Shown here in pieces: positions 57,022-64,000 of a stretch of 64,000 nucleotides of DNA. The notes below the pieces were generated by a model. That model did no database searches. It saw only the letters and a program-made list of their open reading frames with translations, and was not told where the DNA came from. The DNA lies in assembly GCF_023700745.1 (NCBI RefSeq), contig NZ_JAMPYG010000002.1, positions 295,479 through 359,478 of the forward strand. The letters are read 5' to 3'. The stretch's first letter is position 1. Each line of letters begins with the position of its first letter. The stretch is from Rhodoferax sp. Its GTDB lineage: Bacteria > Pseudomonadota > Gammaproteobacteria > Burkholderiales > Burkholderiaceae_C. Position numbers and translations under genes: made by a program.

Positions 57022-57257
57022 GCGAGGCAGGCCCTTTGGGCGGCTTCCTCATACTGGGGTACCAGAAATCGTCAGCCCCCCAAAGGGCCTACCTCGCTAG
57101 ATGCTCGATCAGAAACATCGGTCGCCATTTGTTATTTTGGCTGCTGGACTCCAAAAGGCTTTTGCAAGCGCTCCGCCCTGTCAGAGCAGCAGCCCGATGG
57201 GGTGATCGCCGATTTCTGGTACCCCAGTATGAGGCGGTCGCCCCATCGGGCTGCTGC
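57022..57257. repeat. Composite double-hairpin repeat element with inverted-copy loops
   Basis: Hairpin 1 has 19-base arms at 57022-57040 and 57079-57097 (18 of 19 paired). Hairpin 2 has 25-base arms at 57186-57210 and 57233-57257 (23 pairs plus two G-U). The arms of the two hairpins are unrelated in sequence. A 25-base segment at 57047-57071, containing ATACTGGGGTACCAGAAATC, recurs as an exact reverse complement at 57210-57234. The two loops could therefore pair with each other. The 88 bases between the hairpins hold nothing recognised. The rest of the 320-base rdgB-hemW gap is featureless. Confidence 0.8.
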
Positions 57258-57306
57258 GCGGCACGCACGCCAAACACCCTGAACCCTACCATCTTGAAGC
57301 GACCCC

Positions 57307-58548
57307 ATGATCCCGATCCAGCCTGAAAACTCATCACAAGAACTGGCAACCAGACCGCGCGACATCCAGCACTACATGCGCCCCGGCACGCTGCAACTGG
57401 GCAGCTTGCCGCCCTTGTCACTGTATGTGCACCTGCCCTGGTGCCTCAAAAAATGCCCCTATTGCGACTTCAACTCGCATGAAATGCGCGCCACCGATCT
57501 GCCCGAACAAGCCTACATCGACGCGCTGATGGCCGACCTCGAAGCCGCGCTGCCGCTCATTTGGGGCCGCAGCGTGCAAACCGTCTTCATGGGCGGCGGC
57601 ACACCGAGCCTGTTTTCGCCGCAAGCCATCGACCAGCTGCTGGCCGGCATCCGGGCCCGGGTCCGGTTGGCGGCCAACGCCGAAATCACGCTCGAAGCCA
57701 ATCCCGGCACCTTCGAGAAAGACCGCTTCAAGGCTTACCGGGCCGCCGGCGTCACCCGCCTGTCGGTGGGCGTGCAGAGCTTCAACGACGATTTTTTGCG
57801 CGCACTGGGCCGGGTCCATGACCGCGACCAGGCCATCGCGGCGGTCGAAGAAGCAGCGCAAACCTTTGACACCTTCAACCTCGACCTGATGTACGCCCTG
57901 CCCGGCCAGACGCTCGCGCAGTTGCGCGCCGATGTCAGCACCGCGCTGGCGCTGGCACCCCGGCACCTGTCGATCTACCACCTCACCATCGAGCCCAACA
58001 CCTACTTTGCCAAGTTCCCACCGCCCGCCGTGGAGGACGATCTGGCCGCCGACATGCTCGACCTGATCACCGACCTGACCGGGGCGGCTGGCCTGCAGCG
58101 CTACGAGGTTTCGGCCTACGCCCTGCCCGGCCACGCCAGCGTGCACAACCTGAACTACTGGCAGTTTGGCGACTACCTGGGCATCGGCGCCGGAGCCCAC
58201 AGCAAACTCAGCTTTGCGCACCGGGTGGTGCGCCAGGTGCGCGCGCGCAACCCCGCGCTTTACATGAGCCAGGCACTGGCTGGGCAGTGCGTGGTGCAGG
58301 ACAGCGACGTCAAGCGGTCCGAATTGCCGTTCGAGTTCATGCTCAACGCGCTGCGGCTGGCGGGTGGGTTCGAGTTGCCCCTGTTTGCCGAGCGCACCGG
58401 CATGCCGCTGTCGGCGTTGCAAACCGGCTTGCAGCAGGCGCAAACGCAAGGATTGCTCACCGTGGACGGCAACCACGTCCAGCCCAGTACGCGCGGCTTT
58501 GATTTTTTGAACGACCTGCAAGCGCTGTTTTTGCCCGCTACGCGCTAA
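57307..58548 (+). CDS. hemW: Radical SAM heme chaperone HemW
   Basis: 413 residues. The radical-SAM cluster cysteines are Cys46, Cys50 and Cys53 in WCLKKCPYCDF. FMGGGTPSLF and GVQSFNDDFLRALGRVHD are HemN/HemW motifs, and the C-terminal HemN_C domain is present. The spacing and the absence of the extra HemN N-terminal segment point to HemW, which binds and delivers heme, rather than coproporphyrinogen oxidase. Starts at codons 1 or 24 are both possible. Confidence 0.92.
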   Translation: MIPIQPENSSQELATRPRDIQHYMRPGTLQLGSLPPLSLYVHLPWCLKKCPYCDFNSHEMRATDLPEQAYIDALMADLEAALPLIWGRSVQTVFMGGGTPSLFSPQAIDQLLAGIRARVRLAANAEITLEANPGTFEKDRFKAYRAAGVTRLSVGVQSFNDDFLRALGRVHDRDQAIAAVEEAAQTFDTFNLDLMYALPGQTLAQLRADVSTALALAPRHLSIYHLTIEPNTYFAKFPPPAVEDDLAADMLDLITDLTGAAGLQRYEVSAYALPGHASVHNLNYWQFGDYLGIGAGAHSKLSFAHRVVRQVRARNPALYMSQALAGQCVVQDSDVKRSELPFEFMLNALRLAGGFELPLFAERTGMPLSALQTGLQQAQTQGLLTVDGNHVQPSTRGFDFLNDLQALFLPATR

Positions 58549-58560
58549 GCCAGCGCCTGC

Positions 58561-58977
58561 TTATTCAGGCTTGCGGCAGGCCTTGAGCAGCGTAATGCCA
58601 CCGTCGGAAATCATCCAGTCGGCCATGGACTGGCAGCGGCCCTGCACACACACCACGTAATCGGGCGTGAACTCCGAACGGGTCAGACGCAGCTCGGGCG
58701 GGGTCTGGATTGCCGGCACGTAGTGGTACCAGCCCTGGCGCAACACGGCACCAGACGGTGGCTCCATGCCGGCGGCGGAGCCGCGAACCCGGGCTTGCAC
58801 AGCGTGCAGCACCGCCTGCGCACCCGCTGCATCAAGCTGCACCACATAGTCTTCTTCCCAGCGCACTTTTTCAATCGAATGGGTCCAGGCCAGCGTGAAT
58901 TCGGTCACGGGCACAAACACCATCGAGCCGCCCTGCAACCCAGCCACCAGGCTCAGGCAGATACCCAGTGAGACCAT
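58561..58977 (-). CDS. DUF1850 protein associated with the TRAP transporter
   Basis: 138 residues with a hydrophobic N-terminus (MVSLGICLSLVAGLQGGSMV) that is either a signal peptide or an anchor. The core FTLAWTHSIEKVRWEEDYVV is typical of DUF1850. Two cysteines near the C-terminus (VCVQGRC) may form a disulfide. It lies 19 bases after the TRAP membrane gene on the same strand. DUF1850 genes are known next to TAXI TRAP systems but have no assigned function. Confidence 0.82.
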   Translation of the reverse strand: MVSLGICLSLVAGLQGGSMVFVPVTEFTLAWTHSIEKVRWEEDYVVQLDAAGAQAVLHAVQARVRGSAAGMEPPSGAVLRQGWYHYVPAIQTPPELRLTRSEFTPDYVVCVQGRCQSMADWMISDGGITLLKACRKPE

Positions 58978-58996
58978 GGATCAGACAGCCAAGGGC

Positions 58997-61012
58997 TCAG
59001 TGGGCACGGCTGCGCCAGACGTGCCAGGCAACAAAAATGGCGATCAGACCCAGGCCCAGCTCATCAGTCAAGGGAAAGGCCACCACCAGCAGGCTGGCCG
59101 ACGCTATGGCCACCGCGCGCTCCACCAGGTTGAGCCGCGTGATCAAAAAGCCGATGGCCCCAGCGCCCCACATGGCAATTGCCACCAGTGCCTTGAAGAC
59201 GATCCAGGTCGTGTCGAGCCAGTCGCCAGTCTGCAGCATCAGCGCCGGGCTGTAGACCGCCATGAAAGGCACGATGAAGCCCGCAATAGCCACCCGCAGT
59301 GCCTGGATACTGATCTTCAACCCACTGGTGCCGGCAATCGGTGCCGCCGCAAACGCGGCCAGCGCCACCGGAGGCGTCAGGTCGGCCATGATGCCGAAGT
59401 AAAAAACGAACATGTGCGAAACCAGCAGTGGCACGCCCAGCTTGAGCAGCACCGGCGCGGCCAGCGAGCTGGTGATGATGTAGTTGGGAATGGTGGGAAT
59501 GCCCATGCCCAACACCAGGCAGATCAGCATGGTCAGCAGCAGCGCCAGAAACAGGCTTTCCTCGCCCACGGCAATGATGCGCCCACCGAGCTCGGCGGCC
59601 ACCCCGGTCAGGTTGATCATGCCGATGATGACGCCCACCAGCGCGCAGGCAATCGCTACCGGCAGCGCATGGCGGGCACCATCGACCATGGCCTGGATGG
59701 CCAGCTTGCGTGCGTCGTCGCCCACGCGCCGGATCAGTGTCAAGGCCACCAGCAGCGCCACCAGGACAAAAAAGGTGCCCACGCCAAACTGGAAGAAACC
59801 GGCACAAGCCAGCCCCAGCAGCGCCCAGAACAGACCGCGCAAGGCCAGCGACGAGACACCGGTCATGACGGCGGCGCCAAAAATGAGCACCACCGTGAGC
59901 GCCAGACCCACGGTGCCGGAAAACAGCGGCGTGTAGCCCGAGAACAGCAACACCACCAGGCCCACCAGCGGCAACAGCAGGTACCAGCGCAGGCGCACTG
60001 CCGTCCAGGGGTTGGGGCACTGGTCTTTGGGCAGTCCGTTGAGCCCCTTGCGACCCGCTTCGAGGTGCACCATCCAGAAGGCCGTGACAAAGTACAAAAT
60101 GGCCGGAATCAGCGCCGCCTTGACGATCGCCACGTAAGGCACGTTGATGGTTTCGGCCATGATGAAGGCCACCGCCCCCATCACCGGCGGCATGATCTGG
60201 CCGCCCATGCTCGACGTGGCCTCGACGCCACCGGCAAAGGCCGGGCTGTAGCCAAAACGCTTCATCAACGGAATAGTGAACTGGCCGGTGGTAACCACAT
60301 TGGCCACACCCGAGCCGTTGATGGTGCCCATCAGGCCCGACGAGATCACCGACACCTTGGCTGGTCCGCCGCGGGTGTGACCGACCATGCCCATGGCGAA
60401 GTCGTTGAACAGGTTGATCATGCCGGCCTGCTCCAGAAAAGCGCCGAACAGAATGAACAGGAAAATGTAGCTCGACGACACATAGGTGGGCGTGCCGTAA
60501 ATGCCCTCGGTACCGAAACCGAGCGTGCTGATGATCTGGTCGACACCAAAGCCGCGATGCGCCAGGTTGCCGGGCAGGTACTGGCCAAACAGGCCATAAA
60601 GAAGAAAAATGCCGCAAATGATGGGAAGCCCCCAACCCATGACGCGCCGGGCCGCTTCAAACACCAGGGCCACCGTGACCACCCCAATCACCCAATCCAG
60701 GGGAATGAGTTCACCGGCACGCTGGGTCAGATCGGCCTCGAACAGCCAGTGGTACAAGCTGAAGACAAAACCGGTAAGGCCCAGCAACCAACCCAGGATG
60801 CGCCCCTTGGCAGCATGGCGCTCACTGTACTCAAAGGGCGGGAAAAGCGCATAGATCAGCAACACCACAAAGCCCACATGCACCGCGCGCACCACCTGGC
60901 TCGACAGCGGACTGAACGCGGCGGTGATGAGCTGAAAACTGGAAAACAGCAAGGCCACCCAGAAAATGGCCAGGCTCATGGTCCTGATTTGAGGTTCGTG
61001 GTCGTGACTCAT
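58997..61012 (-). CDS. TRAP transporter permease, 4TM/12TM fusion protein
   Basis: 671 residues from the ATG at 61012 (an alternative is 61018). About 16-18 membrane spans join a small DctQ-like part (about 1-150) and a large DctM-like part. MGMVGHTRGGPAKVSVISSG, NGSGVANVVTTGQFTIPLMK and GLMGTI are the conserved DctM loops. This fused form works with TAXI-type binding proteins and uses an ion gradient. The binding protein is encoded just upstream and DUF1850 downstream. Substrate unknown; dicarboxylates or glutamate are common for the family. Confidence 0.93.
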   Translation of the reverse strand: MSHDHEPQIRTMSLAIFWVALLFSSFQLITAAFSPLSSQVVRAVHVGFVVLLIYALFPPFEYSERHAAKGRILGWLLGLTGFVFSLYHWLFEADLTQRAGELIPLDWVIGVVTVALVFEAARRVMGWGLPIICGIFLLYGLFGQYLPGNLAHRGFGVDQIISTLGFGTEGIYGTPTYVSSSYIFLFILFGAFLEQAGMINLFNDFAMGMVGHTRGGPAKVSVISSGLMGTINGSGVANVVTTGQFTIPLMKRFGYSPAFAGGVEATSSMGGQIMPPVMGAVAFIMAETINVPYVAIVKAALIPAILYFVTAFWMVHLEAGRKGLNGLPKDQCPNPWTAVRLRWYLLLPLVGLVVLLFSGYTPLFSGTVGLALTVVLIFGAAVMTGVSSLALRGLFWALLGLACAGFFQFGVGTFFVLVALLVALTLIRRVGDDARKLAIQAMVDGARHALPVAIACALVGVIIGMINLTGVAAELGGRIIAVGEESLFLALLLTMLICLVLGMGIPTIPNYIITSSLAAPVLLKLGVPLLVSHMFVFYFGIMADLTPPVALAAFAAAPIAGTSGLKISIQALRVAIAGFIVPFMAVYSPALMLQTGDWLDTTWIVFKALVAIAMWGAGAIGFLITRLNLVERAVAIASASLLVVAFPLTDELGLGLIAIFVAWHVWRSRAH

Positions 61013-61079
61013 GGGCATCTCGCGGAAATTGAAACAAAAACGGCCCCAGCAGTGGGGCCGCAACCGTCAGGACAGGCAC

Positions 61080-62039
61080 TTACTTGATCAGGCCCACTTC
61101 CTTGTAGTACCTGGCCGCACCAGGGTGCAGCGGCACTGGCATGCCCTTGATGGCATTCTCGCGCTTGATGGCCTTGGCCGCATTGTGGGCCGCATACAGG
61201 GTGTCGATGTTGTCGTACATGGCCTTGGCCATCTGGTAGGCCAGCTCATCGGACACGCCCGAATGGGTCACCAGAAAGTTGGGGATGGCGGCAGTGGCGA
61301 CGTCAGCAGTCTGGCCGGCGTAGGTGTTGGCCGGAATGATGGCTGGCTGGTAGGCCGCGTCACCCACCTTGGCCACCACGTCAGCGGGCACCGGCACCAC
61401 CACAATCTTGATCGCAGTGGCGAGGTCGCGGATCGAGGCCACGCCCAGACCCGCGGATTGCAGGGTGGCGTCGAGCTGACGGTTTTTCATGAGTTCGACC
61501 GACTCGCCAAAAGGCAGGTACTCGACCTTGCCGAGGTCAGCATAGGAAAGGCCGGCGGCTTTCAGAATGGCGCGGGCATTGAGCTCGGTGCCCGATTTGG
61601 CCGCGCCCACGGAAATGCGCTTGCCCTTGAGGTCGGCCACGGTCTTGATGCCGGAGTCGGCATTGGCCACGATCTGGATGTAGTTGTTGTAGGTGGCCGA
61701 CAGGCCGCGCAGCTTGTCCAGCTTGGTCTTGAAGCCCGCTTCTTCATCACCCTTCCAGGCGTCCGACACCGAGTCAGCCAGCGCCAGCGCCAACTCACCG
61801 CGGCCAGCTTGCAGCAGGTTGAGGTTTTCCGCTGAGGCTTTGGTGACCTGCGCCGTCGAGCGGACGTTGGGGATGGCCTTGGCGTAGATTTGCGACAGCG
61901 CCACGCCCAGCGGGTAATACACGCCGCTTTGGCCGCCGGTGAGCACATTGATGAACTGTTGCTGCTGTGCCAACGCAGCGCTGCTGACGAGGGCTGCGCC
62001 CAGACTCAAGGTGATGGCAATTTTTTTGATCAGTCGCAT
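61080..62039 (-). CDS. TAXI-family TRAP transporter substrate-binding protein
   Basis: 319 residues from the ATG at 62039, with signal peptide MRLIKKIAITLSLGAALVSS ending Ala-Leu-Ala before Gln-Gln. The mature start FINVLTGGQSGVYYPLGVAL is the TAXI (TRAP-associated extracytoplasmic immunogenic) signature. The second lobe opens at ADLKGKRISVGAAKSGTELN. First gene of a three-gene TRAP unit on the minus strand, 67 bases before the fused permease. Confidence 0.93.
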   Translation of the reverse strand: MRLIKKIAITLSLGAALVSSAALAQQQQFINVLTGGQSGVYYPLGVALSQIYAKAIPNVRSTAQVTKASAENLNLLQAGRGELALALADSVSDAWKGDEEAGFKTKLDKLRGLSATYNNYIQIVANADSGIKTVADLKGKRISVGAAKSGTELNARAILKAAGLSYADLGKVEYLPFGESVELMKNRQLDATLQSAGLGVASIRDLATAIKIVVVPVPADVVAKVGDAAYQPAIIPANTYAGQTADVATAAIPNFLVTHSGVSDELAYQMAKAMYDNIDTLYAAHNAAKAIKRENAIKGMPVPLHPGAARYYKEVGLIK

Positions 62040-62276
62040 GGGATTCAATCTCCGGTAATTGAGCTGTGGATGAATGTTCAGTGTGTGCTTATTATTGGCG
62101 AATTCGCTCACCATGTGTGCTGGTGTTTTCCCCCGGTAAGCTGGATTATTTTGTTGGCCTGGGATACGGCACACCCGTTGGCCAAATCAAGTACGATTCC
62201 AGACCTGGACGACAGCTTGATTGCCGCTTCGCGGAGTTACCGCCACCCTCAGCCCACCATCCTCAGGAGACCTGCC

Positions 62277-62834
62277 ATGCACGCCACTGCCCTGTCAACC
62301 TTCCGGTTACCGAAGAACACCTGCATTCCGCAAGCCCAGCCTAAGGTGCAAGGCACGGTGACTGAGCAATCGCCCGGCATTGAGGTGATGACCGACCTGG
62401 CCAGCATGAAGGCGGCCACGATTGATCCGCACACGTCGCTGGACAGGGCCGAGCAGGCCATGATCCACCAAGGCGTACGCTCGCTCTTTGTCGTGAGCAA
62501 TTTTCCCTGTGTGGATGGTCTCATCACGTTCGCCGACCTGGGTGGCGAAAAGCCGATGCAGCAGATCAACGACCGCCATCTCAGGCGTCAGGACCTGTCT
62601 GTGGCCGACGTCATGACGGCGCTTTCAGCGCTGGATGCGCTCGACTACGATGAATTGAAATCAAGCACCGTGGGCCAGGTGATTGCCACCTTCAAAAAAC
62701 TCAAACACAGCCATTTGCTGGTGGTGCAAGCAGCCACTGTGCAAGGCCCGGCCCGCATTCGCGGCGTCATCTCCCTCACCCAGTTGGAGCGGCAGTTGGG
62801 CCGGCCGCTGCCGGAGGCGATGCCACAACCCTAA
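62277..62834 (+). CDS. CBS-domain protein
   Basis: 185 residues from the ATG at 62277, with AGGAGA six bases upstream; the longer open frame starts inside the TRAP gene and is rejected. Two CBS motifs are seen: about 35-80 (ATIDPHTSLDRAEQAMIHQG and SLFVV) and about 120-175 (TVGQVIATFKKLKHSHLLVV, then GVISLTQLERQLG). CBS pairs bind adenosyl ligands. No catalytic domain is fused. It sits divergent from the TAXI gene and seven bases before proA. Confidence 0.8.
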   Translation: MHATALSTFRLPKNTCIPQAQPKVQGTVTEQSPGIEVMTDLASMKAATIDPHTSLDRAEQAMIHQGVRSLFVVSNFPCVDGLITFADLGGEKPMQQINDRHLRRQDLSVADVMTALSALDALDYDELKSSTVGQVIATFKKLKHSHLLVVQAATVQGPARIRGVISLTQLERQLGRPLPEAMPQP

Positions 62835-62840
62835 CACCCC

Positions 62841-64000
62841 ATGACAACACAACATCAAATCACCGACACCCAGACCCTGGGTTGGCAGGCCAAGCAGGCT
62901 TCTGCGCTCATGGCAAAAGCACCCGCAGCGACCAGAAATGCCGCGCTGCGCAGCCTCGCCAAACTGCTGCGCGCCAATGTGGACACGCTACAAACCGACA
63001 ACGCCAGGGACCTGGAACGCGCTGTGTCCGCAGGCCTGGCAGCGCCCATGGTGGACCGGCTCAAACTGACCCCCCAGGTGATCGAAACCTGCGCCCAGGG
63101 CTGCGAGCAGCTGGCCGCCATGGCCGACATCATTGGCGAAATCACCGCACTACGCCAGCAGCCCAGCGGCATCCGCGTGGGACAAATGCGCGTACCCATC
63201 GGCGTTTTTGGCATGATCTTCGAGAGCCGCCCCAACGTCACCATCGAGGCTGCCAGCCTGAGCATCAAAAGCGGCAACGCCTGCATCTTGCGCGGCGGCT
63301 CGGAGGCCATCGACTCCAACCGGGCACTGGCCCGGCTGGTGCAGCAAGCCTTGACCGAGAACGGCCTGCCTGCCAACGCCGTGCAACTGGTGCAAACCAC
63401 CGACCGCGCCGTGGTGGGGGAACTCATCACCATGCCACAGTATGTGGATGTGATCATTCCGCGCGGCGGCAAGGGGTTGATTGAGCGCATCAGCCGCGAC
63501 GCCAAAGTGCCGGTCATCAAGCACCTCGACGGTAATTGCCACACCTATGTCGATGACCCCTGCGACCTGGCCATGGCCGTCACCGTGGCCGACAACGCCA
63601 AGACCAGCAAATACAGCCCGTGCAATGCCACCGAGAGTCTGCTGGTGGCACGCGGCGTGGCCGCAGCATTTTTGCCGTTGATCGGCGCCATTTATGCGGC
63701 CAAGGGCGTCGAGATGCGCTGCGACCCCGAGGCGCTGGCACTGCTGCAGGCCGGCCCGCAAGCCATGGCCCTGCAGCCCGCTTCAGAGGCCGATTGGTAT
63801 GAGGAGTACCTGGCGCCCATCATCAGCATCAAGGTCGTGGCCGGCGTCGATGAAGCCATTGCCCACATCAACCAGTACTCCAGCCACCACACCGATGCCA
63901 TCCTGACGCGTGACCACATGCACGCGCAACAGTTCCTGCGCGAAGTCGATTCGGCCAGTGTGATGGTCAACACCAGCACCCGCTTTGCCGATGGTTTTGA
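62841..64000 (+). CDS. proA: Gamma-glutamyl phosphate reductase (truncated by window end)
   Basis: The first 386 residues of about 425 are visible. It is an aldehyde-dehydrogenase-fold enzyme that makes glutamate-5-semialdehyde in proline synthesis. [20 protein letters not shown], the NADPH region [13 protein letters not shown] and [11 protein letters not shown] are family motifs. The catalytic cysteine is in [11 protein letters not shown]. The frame is open to the right edge and no fault is seen. It starts seven bases after the CBS gene, so the two may share a transcript. Confidence 0.96.
   Translation, partial: MTTQHQITDTQTLGWQAKQASALMAKAPAATRNAALRSLAKLLRANVDTLQTDNARDLERAVSAGLAAPMVDRLKLTPQVIETCAQGCEQLAAMADIIGEITALRQQPSGIRVGQMRVPIGVFGMIFESRPNVTIEAASLSIKSGNACILRGGSEAIDSNRALARLVQQALTENGLPANAVQLVQTTDRAVVGELITMPQYVDVIIPRGGKGLIERISRDAKVPVIKHLDGNCHTYVDDPCDLAMAVTVADNAKTSKYSPCNATESLLVARGVAAAFLPLIGAIYAAKGVEMRCDPEALALLQAGPQAMALQPASEADWYEEYLAPIISIKVVAGVDEAIAHINQYSSHHTDAILTRDHMHAQQFLREVDSASVMVNTSTRFADGF

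Noticed and set aside
58895..61087. 730-codon plus-strand open frame opposite the TRAP permease
   Set aside because: Very rich in His, Gln, Gly and Arg, as expected for the antisense of a GC-rich membrane-protein gene. The minus strand has a clear TRAP fusion.

Overview
The window is about 60% GC, densely packed and rich in ATGA stop/start overlaps. Gene content and neighbourhoods point to a betaproteobacterium of the Burkholderiales, most likely Comamonadaceae close to Rhodoferax. This is inferred from the DUF4148 secreted protein, Liv- and TAXI-type uptake systems, the yicC-gmk-rpoZ-spoT block divergent from kinase-PP2C-rph-rdgB-hemW, and protein character. It looks like ordinary chromosome. 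The only insertion-sequence trace is a short transposase tail beside a tRNA-Leu. No phage, CRISPR array or rRNA is visible.

Layout. (1) 1-680: partial DUF4148 gene, transposase remnant, tRNA-Leu(CAA) with terminator. (2) 717-10061: a serine/cysteine/iron-sulfur block: cysM, a TusA-like sulfur carrier, sufABCDSU with 4-base overlaps at every junction, nfu, a three-cysteine Rrf2 regulator and serA. (3) 10115-13048: valS on the minus strand. (4) 13151-19117: a peroxide-defence block: ahpC-ahpF divergent from rubrerythrin, a CCG-domain Fe-S protein and DUF3501, then yaaA. (5) 19392-31418: queF, a GAF/HD-GYP protein, a DMT transporter, tsaB-rimI-UDG-like, argS, a SPOR protein, dsbA, lptA-lptB-rpoN. 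(6) 31456-37151: an RlmL-like methyltransferase overlapping an orphan PIN gene, then a FeeM-like N-acyltransferase followed by a membrane GGDEF/EAL receptor. (7) 37174-45393: CoA-binding protein, glmU, eamA-lrp, and livGFKHM. (8) 45749-49519: glmS, an orphan lipoprotein, terC-usp. (9) 49631-58548: gmk, rpoZ, spoT and yicC on the minus strand; Ser/Thr kinase, PP2C phosphatase, rph, rdgB and hemW on the plus strand. (10) 58561-64000: DUF1850 with a TAXI TRAP transporter, a CBS protein and the start of proA.

How the genes work together. Region 2 can run from 3-phosphoglycerate (SerA) through cysteine (CysM) to sulfur transfer (SufS-SufU) and cluster assembly (SufBCD, SufA, Nfu), with an Rrf2-type sensor as the likely controller. 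Region 4 joins AhpCF and YaaA to a rubrerythrin/Fe-S/DUF3501 trio with no assigned reaction. This trio is the best candidate here for an uncharacterised redox system.

Other points for a second look are a 236-bp element at 57022-57257 made of two long hairpins whose loops are exact inverted copies, the FeeM-like enzyme next to a sensory cyclic-di-GMP protein, and an HD-GYP domain with a large insertion. Starts were moved from the longest open frame wherever family length and ribosome-binding sites favoured a later codon. All family assignments come from reading motifs; no search was run.
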